Assembly (NCBI GenBank): GCA_026994225.1
Contig: JALWRI010000085.1
Span: 1-57,840, forward strand
Length of the DNA: 57,840 nucleotides
Direction of reading: 5' to 3'
Source: Gammaproteobacteria bacterium
Lineage (GTDB): Bacteria; Pseudomonadota; Gammaproteobacteria; GRL18
Shown: one piece after another, positions 1 to 11,847 of the stretch
Numbering within the stretch: the first letter of the stretch is position 1
Layout: every line of letters begins with the position of its first letter
Made by a program: the position numbers and the translations under genes
The notes under the pieces: generated by a model
Seen by the model: only the letters and a program-made list of their open reading frames with translations
Told to the model about the DNA's origin: nothing
Database searches by the model: none

Positions 1-2
1 AT

Positions 3-128
3 AAGGAATACCTTAAAGCACAAGAAAAGAAATTAAAAGCATCACAAAAACGTAAAAAAAATCAACTAAAAAAGAAAGTATCTGTACAAGAAAAAAAGGT
101 TGGAAATACAGCAATATCAGATGCATAA
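3..128 (+). CDS. 3' end of an unidentified lysine-rich protein
   Basis: An open frame enters from the left edge of the window and stops at TAA 126-128, giving the last 41 residues of a protein. The visible tail is very rich in Lys and Gln (for example KASQKRKKNQLKKK) and ends in GNTAISDA. This resembles the basic tails of RNA-binding or ribosome-associated proteins, but nothing in it identifies a family. A small hairpin with a T run follows 11 bases after the stop, which supports a real gene end. No function is proposed. Confidence 0.55.
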   Translation, partial: KEYLKAQEKKLKASQKRKKNQLKKKVSVQEKKVGNTAISDA

Positions 129-139
129 ATAGAAGAACT

Positions 140-160
140 AAGGTAATAGAACCTTTTTTT
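140..160 (+). terminator. Short intrinsic terminator of the upstream partial gene
   Basis: Arms AAGGT (140-144) and ACCTT (151-155) enclose a 6-base loop and run into seven T residues (154-160). The stem is short, so termination may be weak, but the position just after the stop codon at 128 fits. Confidence 0.45.
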
Positions 161-172
161 ATTAGTAAATGT

Positions 173-208
173 AAAAAAATTTGCGGGTTAAAAGAAGTAA
201 CCCGCAAA
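173..208 (-). terminator. Intrinsic terminator of purB
   Basis: An 11-bp perfect inverted repeat, TTTGCGGGTTA at 180-190 with TAACCCGCAAA at 198-208, has a 7-base loop. Read on the minus strand it is followed by seven T residues (173-179). It lies about 80 bases after the purB stop, in the right orientation for purB. No comparable T run follows it on the plus strand. Confidence 0.8.
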
Positions 209-289
209 GTTCTTATTAACGGAGAACACTGTTGCCTGTTAAGGCAAGTATTATTCTACCGACATAATAAAAGAATGCTGTGTTGTTGG

Positions 290-1732
<1,443 letters not shown>

Positions 1733-1741
1733 TTACTGTGT

Positions 1742-1767
1742 TTGTTGAAGACAGCTTACGGTATAAT
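1742..1767 (+). promoter_or_regulatory. Candidate sigma-70 promoter of acnB
   Basis: The short purB-acnB divergent spacer contains a perfect -10 hexamer TATAAT at 1762-1767, about 35 bases before the acnB ATG. The best upstream partner, TTGTTG at 1742-1747, gives only a 14-base spacer, so the -35 assignment is weak. Only the -10 is convincing. Confidence 0.4.
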
Positions 1768-1802
1768 AATTGGATGTTAATTATTAATAGGTATGTATTT
1801 AT

Positions 1803-4361
1803 ATGTTAGACGCTTATAATAAACACGTAGATGAAAGAAAAGCACAAAATTTACCCCCCTTACCTTTACATGCACAACAAGTAACAGATGTTGTTGAACT
1901 ACTAAAGAATGCGGCAACAGAAGATAGCCAACGATTATTAGATTTACTGTTGCAAAGAGTACCACCAGGCGTTGATCAGGCAGCTTATGTAAAAGCAGGT
2001 TTTTTAGCGGATATTGCCAGGGGTAAGATAGAATGCGATGTCATTGATCCCGTTTATGCGACTAAGATATTAGGTACTATGGTGGGGGGATATAATATCC
2101 AGCCATTAATTGATTTACTTGCTAATGAAACCTGTGCAGACACGGCTGTTGAGGCATTATCACATACTTTATTGATGTTTGATGCCTACCATGATGTATT
2201 GGAAAAAGCAAAAATCAATGACTATGCTAAAAAAGTGGTAGATGCCTGGGCAAATGGAGAATGGTTTACCAGTAAGCCAGTAATGCCAGAAAAAATAACA
2301 GTAACGGTCTTTAAAGTGGAGGGAGAAACAAATACTGATGATTTATCACCTGCTACAGAGGCTTGGAGTCGTCCAGATATTCCTTTACATGCAAAAGCAA
2401 TGTTAATTAACAAAATGCCAGATGCATTGGAAACAATTGAGAAATTAAAGCAAAAAGGTCATCCCTTAGCGTATGTAGGGGATGTAGTCGGTACAGGATC
2501 ATCCCGTAAATCGGCTATTAATTCGGTATTATGGCATATGGGACAAGATATTCCCTATATTCCTAATAAACGTCAAGGAGGGGTGATACTGGGAGGAAAA
2601 ATTGCACCTATATTTTTTAATACAGCAGAAGATTCAGGTGCGCTGCCTATAGAATGTGATGTGACAGCATTGGGTATGGGAGATGTGATTAGTATTTATC
2701 CTTATCAGGGTAAAATCTGTAATGACAAAGGGGAGATACTTACTGAATTTAATTTACAACCTAATACCTTAGCAGATGAAATTCGGGCAGGAGGGCGTAT
2801 TCCCCTGATTATAGGCAGGGGATTAACCGATAAAACCCGTGAATATCTACAGTTACCAGCAAGTGATTTATTTATTCGTCCGGTTGTCAATAAAGAAGCA
2901 ACGCACGGTTATACCTTAGCACAAAAAATGGTAGGTAAAGCGTGTGGAGTAGAGGGAATACATCCAGGCAGTTATTGTGAACCTTTAATAAATACGGTTG
3001 GCTCACAAGATACGACGGGTGCAATGACACGAGATGAATTAAAGGAATTAGCTTGTTTGGGTTTTTCGGCTGATTTAGTGATGCAAAGTTTTTGTCATAC
3101 TGCCGCTTATCCTAAACCAGTAGATATTACATTACAGCACGAATTACCCGATTTTATTACTACTCGAGGAGGGATTGCATTACGTCCTGGTGATGGCATT
3201 ATCCATTCTTGGTTAAATCGTATGTTATTGCCTGATAAAGTAGGAACAGGAGGCGATTCACATACTCGTTTCCCTTTAGGGATTAGTTTTCCTGCTGGAT
3301 CGGGGTTAGTGGCTTTTGGTGCTGCTTTAGGCGTTATGCCATTAAATATGCCTGAATCGGTATTGGTACGTTTTACGGGAACATTGCAAAAAGGTATCAC
3401 TTTACGAGATTTAGTGAATGCAATACCTTATCAAGCATTAAAAGAAGGTAAATTAACGTTAGATAAAGCAACTAAAAAGAATGTGTTTAATGGTCGTATT
3501 TTAGAAATTGAAGGCTTGCCTGATCTGAAAGTAGAGCAAGCTTTTGAACTAACGGATGCTTCTGCTGAACGGTCTGCAAATGGCTGTACTATTAAATTAA
3601 ATAAAGAACCTGTTATTGAGTATTTACAATCTAATATCACATTATTACAGTATATGATAGCAAGTGGCTATAAAGATAAGCGTACAATTCAACGGCGCAT
3701 AGATGCAATGCAAACTTGGTTAGCAAATCCACAGCTTCTTAGTGCTGATAACAATGCAGAATATGCAGATATTATTGAAATTAACCTAGATACGATTACA
3801 GAGCCATTGTTAGCTTGTCCCAATGATCCAGATGATATTAAACCGTTGTCTGAAATAGTTGGAACAAAGGTTGATGAAGTCTTTATTGGTTCTTGTATGA
3901 CCAATATTGGACATTATCGTGCCGCCGCAAAAGTGTTAGAGTCAGGGGGAGCAGTACCTACTCGCTTATGGATTGCGCCACCTACTGCTATGGATGAACA
4001 ACAATTAACCGAAGAAGGTATTTACAGTATTTTTGGTAAAGCAGGTGCACGTACAGAAATGCCAGGTTGTTCTCTATGTATGGGTAATCAAGCCAGGGTT
4101 GCAGACGGTGCAACAGTGGTATCAACCTCTACTCGTAATTTTCCAAACAGGATGGGAAAAGAGGCAAAAGTGTATCTGGCTTCAGCAGAATTATCAGCGA
4201 TTATTGCAAAATTAGGGGAAATGCCTACAGTAGAGGTATATCAGCAGATGATGGAAAATTTAGAACCCTTGGCAGAAGATATTTACCGCTATTTAAATTT
4301 TGATCAGATTGCATTATACCAAGAAAAAGCCAAGACTGTAATTTTTGTAGTAGCTGAATAA
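1803..4361 (+). CDS. acnB: Aconitate hydratase B
   Basis: AcnB interconverts citrate and isocitrate in the TCA cycle; E. coli AcnB also hydrates 2-methyl-cis-aconitate. The 852-residue product follows E. coli AcnB (865 aa) throughout: N-terminal HEAT-like domain, swivel domain early in the chain (the AcnB arrangement, unlike AcnA) and the catalytic Fe-S core. The three 4Fe-4S ligands are visible as C698 in GSCMTNIGH and C756/C759 in [24 protein letters not shown] and [11 protein letters not shown] are conserved. The ATG at 1803 gives the family N-terminus [16 protein letters not shown] stem-loop follows 9 bases after the stop. Confidence 0.97.
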   Translation: MLDAYNKHVDERKAQNLPPLPLHAQQVTDVVELLKNAATEDSQRLLDLLLQRVPPGVDQAAYVKAGFLADIARGKIECDVIDPVYATKILGTMVGGYNIQPLIDLLANETCADTAVEALSHTLLMFDAYHDVLEKAKINDYAKKVVDAWANGEWFTSKPVMPEKITVTVFKVEGETNTDDLSPATEAWSRPDIPLHAKAMLINKMPDALETIEKLKQKGHPLAYVGDVVGTGSSRKSAINSVLWHMGQDIPYIPNKRQGGVILGGKIAPIFFNTAEDSGALPIECDVTALGMGDVISIYPYQGKICNDKGEILTEFNLQPNTLADEIRAGGRIPLIIGRGLTDKTREYLQLPASDLFIRPVVNKEATHGYTLAQKMVGKACGVEGIHPGSYCEPLINTVGSQDTTGAMTRDELKELACLGFSADLVMQSFCHTAAYPKPVDITLQHELPDFITTRGGIALRPGDGIIHSWLNRMLLPDKVGTGGDSHTRFPLGISFPAGSGLVAFGAALGVMPLNMPESVLVRFTGTLQKGITLRDLVNAIPYQALKEGKLTLDKATKKNVFNGRILEIEGLPDLKVEQAFELTDASAERSANGCTIKLNKEPVIEYLQSNITLLQYMIASGYKDKRTIQRRIDAMQTWLANPQLLSADNNAEYADIIEINLDTITEPLLACPNDPDDIKPLSEIVGTKVDEVFIGSCMTNIGHYRAAAKVLESGGAVPTRLWIAPPTAMDEQQLTEEGIYSIFGKAGARTEMPGCSLCMGNQARVADGATVVSTSTRNFPNRMGKEAKVYLASAELSAIIAKLGEMPTVEVYQQMMENLEPLAEDIYRYLNFDQIALYQEKAKTVIFVVAE

Positions 4362-4370
4362 TCAGGATAG

Positions 4371-4398
4371 AGGGGAATAGCATGGCTACTCCCCTTTA
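4371..4398. terminator. Stem-loop between acnB and the convergent small gene
   Basis: AGGGGAATAGC (4371-4381) and GCTACTCCCCT (4385-4395) form an 11-bp stem with one A-C mismatch and a 3-base loop, followed by TTT. It sits between two convergent genes and probably terminates acnB. The T run is short, so the efficiency is uncertain. Confidence 0.55.
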
Positions 4399-4417
4399 TG
4401 ATGTGTGTCCAGGGTGC

Positions 4418-4732
4418 TTACTTTTCGTCAAATCCTTTAGTGTGTACCATATTGATTTTTAATAATACCGGACCACAGGGTAATAAATGTGGGGGGTTAT
4501 TTTTTATAATTTCAATATAATCTAAATCTGTATTTTGACTGCCACAGTCATACCGTCCAGCATTAATTTCTTCTACTAATTTATCTAATACTTCTCGTAT
4601 AGGAGTGATAAGTTTTAATGCATCGCCCATAAATTCTTCATCGTATTCCACTGCATCTTGTAAATCGTGTAATTCATCATAAGCGACCTTAATTAAGTCA
4701 ACATATTCTTCGGGTGTTCTAATTTTACGCAT
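4418..4732 (-). CDS. Conserved-looking small acidic protein of unknown function
   Basis: A 104-residue, probably soluble protein, acidic in its first two thirds (IRTPEEYVDLIKVAYDELHD, then AVEYDEEFMGDALKL). It has a more hydrophobic C-terminus with two cysteines (YDCGSQ and LLPCGPVLL). No signal peptide or membrane span is seen. The ATG at 4732 is preferred over an upstream TTG at 4738 because GAAGGA lies 6 bases before it. It is convergent with acnB and lies 61 bases upstream of proS? No: it reads away from acnB on the proS strand and sits downstream of proS, separated from it by a short AT-rich gap. I do not recognise the family. Confidence 0.7.
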   Translation of the reverse strand: MRKIRTPEEYVDLIKVAYDELHDLQDAVEYDEEFMGDALKLITPIREVLDKLVEEINAGRYDCGSQNTDLDYIEIIKNNPPHLLPCGPVLLKINMVHTKGFDEK

Positions 4733-4798
4733 AGACAATCCTTCAATAAATAGTAGGGATTAGTAATATTGCTACTGTAATATTACTACTATAAAATA

Positions 4799-6511
4799 TC
4801 AAGCTAACTTTTCTTTTAAGATGGTAACGATCTGTGCTAAGGGTATTTCTTCAGTAGTATCTGTCGTGCGTGTTTTATGTTCAATCATGCCTTTATCAAG
4901 CCCTCGTTCACCTAATACCAAACGGTGAGGAATACCAATTAAATCAGCATCGGAAAACATGACACCCGCTCGTTCTTTTCTATCATCGAGTAGTATTTCC
5001 ATACCGGCATCAATAAATGCCTTATAAAGGTCTTCAATAGCGGTGCGTAAACGCTGAGATTTATGCATATTCATAGGAATGAGTACGATTTGAAAAGGGG
5101 CAATAGCAAGAGGCCAAATAATTCCCTTTTCATCATAATTTTGTTCAATACTCGCTGCAACCACTCTGGAAATACCAATGCCATAGCAGCCCATAGTCAT
5201 AATGGTGGTTTTACCTTGTTCGTTAAGTATACTCGCTTGCATAGCCTTACTATAAGTATCCCCTAATTGGAAGATATGTCCTACTTCAATACCTCGCTTA
5301 ATTTCTAATACGCCTTTACCATCAGGGCTGGGATCATTTGCTTGCACATTACGTAAATCGGCAATAGTTGGTATAGGAAGATCACGTTCCCAGTTAACGC
5401 CTTGATAATGCATATTATCTTCATTAGCACCACAAACAAAATCACTGCATTGTAAGGTTGCATAATCTGCAATAATAGGGATAGACAGTCCTATAGGACC
5501 AATAAAACCAGCGTTACAATGTATTATTTCTTGAATATCTTGTTCATCTACCCAACGGAGAGGGCTTGCGATAAGATCGAGTTTTTCTGCTTTAATCGTA
5601 TTTAGTTCGTGATCACCACGTAATAACAGTGCAATAACGGGTGTTACCTCTGTTGCCCCTTTTACCAATAGTGTTTTAATACATTGTTGTGGAGGAATGT
5701 GTAAAAATTGGCTTACCTCATCAATACTACGCTGATCAGGGGTGGGTATTTTTTGTAAAACTGCTTTTCCCGAGGTATTAACGGTATCGTCTAATAAGGT
5801 ACTGGCTAATTCTACATTAGCGGCATAATCACTTTGCTTACTAAATGCAATAGCATCTTCCCCTGATTCAGCCAAAACATGAAATTCATGAGAACGTTTT
5901 CCTCCAATAGAGCCACTATCGGCTTCCACTGCACGAAATGTTAGCCCAATACGGGTAAAAATAGCATGATAAGTTTGATGCATTAGGGTATATGTTTCAG
6001 AAAGAGATGCGGCATCACTATGGAAAGAGTAGGCATCTTTCATAACAAATTCTCTCGCACGCATAATACCGAAACGGGGGCGAATTTCATCTCGAAATTT
6101 AGTTTGAATTTGATAGAAAGTAGCGGGTAATTGTTTATAACTTCGTATCTCATTACGTATAAGATCAGTTATGACTTCTTCATGCGTAGGGCCTAGACAA
6201 AAATGATTATGATGTCGATCTTCAATACGTAATAATTCAGCGCCATATTTATTCCAGCGTTCAGATTCTTGCCATAGTGTTGCTGGTTGTACCATAGGCA
6301 TTAGCACTTCTTGCGCTCCAGATTTATTCATTTCATCTCGGACAATATGTTCCACTTTACGTAATACACGTAAGCCAAGGGGTAACCAACTGTAAAGTCC
6401 TGCAGCAAGTTTACGGATTAAGCCTGCTCGCAACATAAGTTGGTGGCTAACGATGCTAGCATCAGCAGGGGTTTCTTTGGTAGTAGCAAGTAATAAATTT
6501 GAAGTACGCAT
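4799..6511 (-). CDS. proS: Prolyl-tRNA synthetase
   Basis: ProS charges tRNA-Pro with proline. The 570-residue product matches the bacterial-type E. coli enzyme (572 aa) in length and order. Class II motif 2 is in [35 protein letters not shown]-type N-terminal residues are present, the INS/YbaK-like editing insertion lies roughly at residues 220-390, and motif 3 is in [17 protein letters not shown]. The C-terminal anticodon-binding domain contains [20 protein letters not shown]. The ATG at 6511 gives the family start [18 protein letters not shown] 17-bp palindrome lies 39-55 bases upstream of the start. The MIF-like gene ends 83 bases upstream on the same strand. Confidence 0.97.
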   Translation of the reverse strand: MRTSNLLLATTKETPADASIVSHQLMLRAGLIRKLAAGLYSWLPLGLRVLRKVEHIVRDEMNKSGAQEVLMPMVQPATLWQESERWNKYGAELLRIEDRHHNHFCLGPTHEEVITDLIRNEIRSYKQLPATFYQIQTKFRDEIRPRFGIMRAREFVMKDAYSFHSDAASLSETYTLMHQTYHAIFTRIGLTFRAVEADSGSIGGKRSHEFHVLAESGEDAIAFSKQSDYAANVELASTLLDDTVNTSGKAVLQKIPTPDQRSIDEVSQFLHIPPQQCIKTLLVKGATEVTPVIALLLRGDHELNTIKAEKLDLIASPLRWVDEQDIQEIIHCNAGFIGPIGLSIPIIADYATLQCSDFVCGANEDNMHYQGVNWERDLPIPTIADLRNVQANDPSPDGKGVLEIKRGIEVGHIFQLGDTYSKAMQASILNEQGKTTIMTMGCYGIGISRVVAASIEQNYDEKGIIWPLAIAPFQIVLIPMNMHKSQRLRTAIEDLYKAFIDAGMEILLDDRKERAGVMFSDADLIGIPHRLVLGERGLDKGMIEHKTRTTDTTEEIPLAQIVTILKEKLA

Positions 6512-6549
6512 AAAAGTGTTATCATCCTGTAATATCAGTAAAAAGAGAT

Positions 6550-6566
6550 ATAACCATAATGGTTAT
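6550..6566. promoter_or_regulatory. Perfect 17-bp palindrome upstream of proS
   Basis: ATAACCAT (6550-6557), a single A, then ATGGTTAT (6559-6566) form a perfect dyad in the 83-base gap between the MIF-like gene and proS. The size and symmetry suit a dimeric repressor operator. There is no T run for a terminator. The regulator is unknown. Confidence 0.35.
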
Positions 6567-6594
6567 GGTAAAAATAGCTGATAATAGCGAGTTT

Positions 6595-6942
6595 TTATTC
6601 AAAAGTACCCGCATTCCAGCCCCATAAATGTCGCTTTGCATCAGAAAATTCGATATAGATACGATCAGGGGGAATAGCGAGTTTTTCTAACAAATATGCA
6701 GGAAGTTGTGCGGCAAGATTAGGGATTGCGTTATCTTTAAAACCAATACTTTTTAATTCTAAATATGCACACGGCGCATCGGAGCCAGAAAAAAACATAG
6801 GGCATGGTGGTTCAAGTATTATCATGACATATTTTTCAGGCTTAGATAATAATTTGGCACATAAGGCAGATAAATCTTGTAGTAAAAGGGCTTCTAAAGT
6901 GCTATCAATCGTTTGATTAGTACGTATTTTTAAACATGGCAT
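6595..6942 (-). CDS. Macrophage migration inhibitory factor (MIF)-family tautomerase homologue
   Basis: A 115-residue protein of exactly the usual MIF length. The catalytic proline follows the initiator Met (MPCLKIRTN), and the family core is present: SGSDAPCAYLELKSIG, then PDRIYIEFSDAKRHLWGWN near the C-terminus. The MIF CxxC is not preserved, so thiol-oxidoreductase activity is not expected; keto-enol tautomerase activity is plausible from the N-terminal proline. It starts 15 bases after the DUF4124 reading frame ends, with ACGGAG as ribosome binding site, so the two may be co-transcribed. The physiological substrate is unknown. Confidence 0.85.
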   Translation of the reverse strand: MPCLKIRTNQTIDSTLEALLLQDLSALCAKLLSKPEKYVMIILEPPCPMFFSGSDAPCAYLELKSIGFKDNAIPNLAAQLPAYLLEKLAIPPDRIYIEFSDAKRHLWGWNAGTFE

Positions 6943-6957
6943 AATAATACTCCGTAT

Positions 6958-7373
6958 TTATCGATAATATTTTGCAATCGCAGTGCGTGCTTGAGCAATC
7001 TTTTTATCTCGTTTTTCTCCTAAAGGTTCTACTGTTCCATCGGATTTCATAATTCGCCGATATTGTTGGTAAACCCGTAAATTTTTTTTTGCTATCTGAT
7101 TTTTTGCATCGCTTTTTTTTGTTTTAATTTAGCTTGTCGTGCTTTTTGTTGTTGTTGTTTTTGATGGCTCTGTTGTAAGGCTTTTGTCCGTTTTTCTGCT
7201 TGTTGATATTGAGGAACAGGTAAGATTTTGCTAGTAACTGCCTGTTCTTTAGGTGCAAATTGTGAATAATGGACTTGTCCATCGGTATCTACCCATTTAT
7301 ATAATTGTGCAGCAAAGAGCGTATTTTGGAGTAAAATAAAGGTAAATAACAATAAAAGTAAACGATATGACAT
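6958..7373 (-). pseudogene. DUF4124-domain exported protein, interrupted by a frameshift in a poly-A run
   Basis: The gene starts at 7373 with a signal peptide (MSYRLLLLLFTFILLQ, cleaved near LFA-AQ) followed by the DUF4124 core LYKWVDTDGQVHYSQFAP and a Gln/Lys-rich coiled segment. This frame ends at TAG 7092-7094 after 93 codons. Another frame continues with a typical DUF4124 tail (AKKNLRVYQQYRRI, then EKRDKKIAQARTAIAKYYR) to TAA 6958-6960. The two frames join if the run of eight A (T8 at 7113-7120 on the plus strand) had nine, giving about 138 residues. This could be a true inactivating indel, expression through polymerase slippage on the A run, or an assembly error. The intact protein would be envelope-located, function unknown. 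Confidence 0.75.
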
Positions 7374-7538
7374 AATGAATCCCCAGTAGGTAGTATATTA
7401 TTCAGTCATTTTATTGTTATAATAACAGGCTTTTATAGTGATCGTCCGTAATTACAACTATAAAATATATATTTTGTCGGATTTTCTTTCTTTTTAGAAG
7501 GGGAATATTGGGTTGATTAGTTTGGCTGGAGTAATATT

Positions 7539-9248
7539 GTGGAATTATCCGGAGCAGAGATTGTTGCACAGTTTTTAGAAGATGAAGGGGTTGACTATAT
7601 TTTTGGATACCCAGGTGGTGCAGTGTTGCATATTTATGATGCACTGTTTAAACAAGATGCAGTCAAACATATATTGGTGCGTCATGAACAAGGAGCTACG
7701 CATGCAGCAGATGGGTATGCAAGGGCAACAGGGAAGCCAGGTGTGGTACTCGTTACCTCTGGACCTGGAGCAACCAATGCCATAACAGGCATTGCAACGG
7801 CCTTTATGGATTCGGTACCAATGGTGATTATTACCGGACAAGTACCTCGTGCTTTTATTGGTAGTGATGCCTTTCAGGAGGTTGATTCTGTGGGTATTTC
7901 TCGCCCCTGTGTGAAGCATAATTTTTTGGTGGGAGATGTCAAAGATATTGCTGATACCTTGAAAAAGGCCTTTTATATTGCTACAACGGGACGACCAGGA
8001 CCTGTATTAGTAGATATTCCTAAAGATATTACTGCGCCACATATCAAGATACCGTATATTTATCCAGAAAGTGTCGATATTCGATCTTATAAACCGGTAA
8101 CTAAAGGGCATTTAGGGCAAATTCGGCGTGCAGCAGAATTATTGCTAATAGCAAAACGTCCTATGATTTATACCGGTGGGGGAGTGGTAAGTAGTAATGC
8201 CAGCCAGAGTTTAACGGAATTAACCAAACGTTTGGGTTTTCCTATCACTCAAACATTAATGGGCTTAGGTTCTTACCCTGCAAGTGATAAGCAGTTTTTA
8301 GGTATGTTGGGCATGCATGGCACATATGAAGCTAATATGGCGATGCATGAATGTGATGTGTTATTTGCCATTGGCGCACGCTTTGATGATCGGGTAACAG
8401 GACAACTAGAACAATTTTGTCCCGATGCCCAAATTATTCATGTAGATATTGATCCGGCATCGATTGCTAAAAATGTACACGTCGATATACCTATTGTTGG
8501 GGATGTCGATGAAGTCTTGTCTGATATGTTGGAAATATTGAAAACGATTGATGCCACACCAGATAAAGAAGCTCTGGATGGATGGTGGAAAAAAATTGAG
8601 AAATGGCGTAAAAAGGATTGTTTACAATATAATCGTAAGAGTAAATTAATTAAACCACAATTTGTCATTGAGAAGTTACATGAAGTAACACAAGGTGATG
8701 CATATATTACCTCAGATGTAGGACAACATCAGATGTTTGTTGCCCAATTTTATCCTTTTGATAAATCCCGTCGTTGGATTAATTCAGGAGGATTAGGTAC
8801 GATGGGGTTTGGTTTACCGGCAGCGATGGGGGTACAATTAGCGTATCCAGGTGAACAAGTAGCTTGTGTTACCGGTGAAGCCAGTATTCAAATGTGTATT
8901 CAAGAGCTATCGACCTGTTTGCAATATGGATTACCTATCAAAGTGATTAACTTAAATAATCGTTATATGGGGATGGTACGACAATGGCAAGAATTTTTTT
9001 ATGAGGGACGTTATGCCATGTCGTACGTAGAAGCCTTACCTGATTTTGTGAAATTGGCAGAAAGTTATGGGCATGTAGGGATTTTGGTAGAAAAACCTTC
9101 AGAAGTAAAATCGGCATTAGAAAAAGCCTTTGCAATGAAAGACAAGCTGGTGTTTGTGGATTTTATCACTGATCAAAAGGAAAATGTTTACCCTATGATA
9201 GCGCAAGGTAAAGGGCATCATGAAATGGTAGAAAGAGAGTTGGCTTAA
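7539..9248 (+). CDS. ilvB: Acetolactate synthase, catalytic (large) subunit
   Basis: This ThDP-dependent enzyme condenses pyruvate with pyruvate or 2-ketobutyrate, the first common step to valine, leucine and isoleucine. The 569-residue product follows E. coli IlvI/IlvB: FGYPGGAVLHIYDAL, RHEQGATHAADGYARATG with the catalytic ThDP glutamate, SGPGATNAITGIATA, and a ThDP-binding segment VTGEASIQM...NNRYMGM. The usual GDG of that segment reads GEA here. The start is GTG at 7539, with CTGGAG about 7 bases upstream and a family-typical N-terminus MELSGAEIVAQFL. The regulatory subunit gene begins 2 bases after the stop. Confidence 0.96.
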   Translation: MELSGAEIVAQFLEDEGVDYIFGYPGGAVLHIYDALFKQDAVKHILVRHEQGATHAADGYARATGKPGVVLVTSGPGATNAITGIATAFMDSVPMVIITGQVPRAFIGSDAFQEVDSVGISRPCVKHNFLVGDVKDIADTLKKAFYIATTGRPGPVLVDIPKDITAPHIKIPYIYPESVDIRSYKPVTKGHLGQIRRAAELLLIAKRPMIYTGGGVVSSNASQSLTELTKRLGFPITQTLMGLGSYPASDKQFLGMLGMHGTYEANMAMHECDVLFAIGARFDDRVTGQLEQFCPDAQIIHVDIDPASIAKNVHVDIPIVGDVDEVLSDMLEILKTIDATPDKEALDGWWKKIEKWRKKDCLQYNRKSKLIKPQFVIEKLHEVTQGDAYITSDVGQHQMFVAQFYPFDKSRRWINSGGLGTMGFGLPAAMGVQLAYPGEQVACVTGEASIQMCIQELSTCLQYGLPIKVINLNNRYMGMVRQWQEFFYEGRYAMSYVEALPDFVKLAESYGHVGILVEKPSEVKSALEKAFAMKDKLVFVDFITDQKENVYPMIAQGKGHHEMVERELA

Positions 9249-9250
9249 TT

Positions 9251-9748
9251 ATGCGTTATATTATTTCTATTTTAATTGAAAATGAAGTGGGTGCATTATC
9301 ACGGGTTGCAGGGTTATTTTCTGCACGGGGCTATAATATTGAGTCATTAACCGTTGCACCGACAGAAGATGCGTCTTTATCCAGGATGACGATAGTAACG
9401 TGCGGAACAGAATCTATTATTGAACAAATTAGTAAACAACTTAATAAACTGGTTGATGTGGTCAAATTAAATAATTTGATAGAAGATGCACATATTGAAC
9501 GTGAGATGATGCTGATTAAGATCAATGTAGCACAAGTTTCCAAGCAAGAATTAATGCATTTAGTGGATATATTTCGAGGACGGGTGATTGATGTTGCCAG
9601 TGATATTTATACAGTAGAATTAACCGGAACCGGAGATAAATTAGATGCCTTTATTGCCACTTTGGAAGAAGGGGCTATTTTAGAAACCGTACGTTCGGGA
9701 GTAATGGGTATTGCAAGAGGTGCCAAAGCTCTCAGTTTACAACAGTAA
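9251..9748 (+). CDS. ilvN: Acetolactate synthase, regulatory (small) subunit
   Basis: The small subunit activates the IlvB catalytic subunit and confers valine feedback inhibition. The 165-residue product has the N-terminal ACT domain (ISILIENEVGALSRVAGLFS, RGYNIESLTVAPTED) and the C-terminal ALS_ss_C domain (LVDIFRGRVIDVASD, ELTGTGDKLDAF). Its length equals that of IlvH-type subunits. The ATG at 9251 lies 2 bases after the ilvB stop, so translational coupling is likely. It could equally be named ilvH. Confidence 0.96.
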   Translation: MRYIISILIENEVGALSRVAGLFSARGYNIESLTVAPTEDASLSRMTIVTCGTESIIEQISKQLNKLVDVVKLNNLIEDAHIEREMMLIKINVAQVSKQELMHLVDIFRGRVIDVASDIYTVELTGTGDKLDAFIATLEEGAILETVRSGVMGIARGAKALSLQQ

Positions 9749-9795
9749 GTAAAAAAACAGATAATTAATATTATTGAATAACGAAGGAAAAATGA

Positions 9796-10812
<1,017 letters not shown>

Positions 10813-10842
10813 GATATTTTGTCGCTTATTGGGATGATAAAG

Positions 10843-10866
10843 AGCGGACTTGAGTGTCCGCTTTTT
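10843..10866 (+). terminator. Intrinsic terminator after ilvC
   Basis: AGCGGAC (10843-10849) pairs perfectly with GTCCGCT (10856-10862) across a 6-base loop and runs into TTTTT (10862-10866). It lies about 30 bases after the ilvC stop and separates ilvBNC from pssA. Confidence 0.8.
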
Positions 10867-10902
10867 CATCTATAAGGAAAATGATAATGGAGTATTGTCG
10901 AT

Positions 10903-11646
10903 GTGACAACTGAAGCAAGCAATATACGTAAGCCACGTAGAGGTATTTATTTACTTCCTAATTTATTTACTTTATCGGCATTATTTGCTGGATTTTATGC
11001 CATTGTTGCAGCAATTAACCACCGTTTTGAAGCAGCAGCTATTGCGGTATTTATTGCCATGATCTTAGATGGTCTGGATGGTAGAGTAGCGAGGATGACC
11101 AATACTCAAAGCGATTTTGGTGCTGAATTTGATAGTTTGGCAGATATGATTTCTTTTGGTTTAGCTCCTGCATTAATTGTTTATACTTGGACATTATCTG
11201 ATTTAGGTCGATTGGGTTGGTTGGCAGCTTTTGTTTATACTGCTGCTGCAGCATTACGTTTAGCACGTTTTAATACACAACTTGCAGTGATGGATAAACG
11301 TTATTTTAAAGGGCTTGCTAGTCCATCTGCGGCAGCGGTTATTGTTGGTTTAGTTTGGTTTTGTGTAGATTGGGAGTTATCCGCAGAAGTATTGCGTATT
11401 CCTGCGGCATTGTTAACAGTGGTAGCTGGTATATTAATGGTAAGTAATATTCCTTATCGTAGTTTTAAGGATTTAAATTTAAAAAATCGTATTCCCTTTG
11501 TAACATTATTAATTATTGTATTGGTTTATATTTGTATTTCTTTAGCCCCTGCATTGGTACTGTTTGGTATTTTTTTCTTGTATGCGTTATCAGGGCCGGT
11601 AGCGGCACTTCTTTTATGGAAGCGAAAAAAACAAAATATTAAATAA
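10903..11646 (+). CDS. pssA: CDP-diacylglycerol--serine O-phosphatidyltransferase
   Basis: This integral-membrane enzyme makes phosphatidylserine from CDP-diacylglycerol and serine, on the way to phosphatidylethanolamine. The CDP-alcohol phosphotransferase motif DG-x2-AR-x8-G-x3-D-x3-D is complete in DGLDGRVARMTNTQSDFG followed by AEFDSLADM. Most of the remaining 247 residues form hydrophobic helices. GTG at 10903 is taken as the start, with GGAG about 8 bases upstream; the N-terminus before the first membrane helix contains RKPRRGIYLLPNLFTLS, which is typical of the type II (Bacillus-like) PssA family. Its position between ilvC and leuA is a conserved arrangement. Confidence 0.92.
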   Translation: MTTEASNIRKPRRGIYLLPNLFTLSALFAGFYAIVAAINHRFEAAAIAVFIAMILDGLDGRVARMTNTQSDFGAEFDSLADMISFGLAPALIVYTWTLSDLGRLGWLAAFVYTAAAALRLARFNTQLAVMDKRYFKGLASPSAAAVIVGLVWFCVDWELSAEVLRIPAALLTVVAGILMVSNIPYRSFKDLNLKNRIPFVTLLIIVLVYICISLAPALVLFGIFFLYALSGPVAALLLWKRKKQNIK

Positions 11647-11690
11647 GGCTTGAATTTCCAATAAGAATATTATATTTTTGTAGTATGTTA

Positions 11691-11837
11691 ATGCAGATAC
11701 CGATATTTTTAAATTACCCTCTTGCTGTTTCCTATTTACGGCGGCCTGTCGCTGTGTCTCTACGATACGCTTTCAATTTACCACGATTACTGCCCGTAGG
11801 GCAGATATTCTCATTCATTGTTATTATTGATAAATAG
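11691..11837 (+). other. leuA upstream region: GC-richer island with a 48-codon ORF and a CTGCCC/GGGCAG hairpin
   Basis: The 259-base gap before leuA contains a stretch (about 11730-11812) that is visibly richer in G and C than its surroundings. It carries an ATG-started 48-codon frame on the plus strand (MQIPIFLNYPLAVSYLRR..., seven Leu) and an overlapping 28-codon frame on the minus strand (MNENICPTGSNRGKLKAYRR...). A perfect hairpin CTGCCC-GTA-GGGCAG lies at 11790-11804. It could be a leuA leader, a fragment of a mobile element, or a small gene. Neither frame has a strong ribosome binding site and I do not recognise either peptide. Confidence 0.3.
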
Positions 11838-11847
11838 ATAGTTTAGC

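Noticed and set aside
7092-7094. In-frame TAG in the DUF4124 gene read as a recoded stop
   Set aside because: The sequence after TAG in the same frame soon stops and does not match the family; the matching tail is in another frame, so a frameshift explains it better.
7417-7919. Overlapping minus-strand frames opposite ilvB (75 and 114 codons)
   Set aside because: They are shadows of the strongly conserved ilvB frame and show no family features or ribosome binding sites.
8870-8900. IlvB ThDP motif GDG changed to GEA
   Set aside because: The same variant is, as far as I recall, common in functional acetolactate synthases of beta- and gammaproteobacteria, and the rest of the active site is intact.
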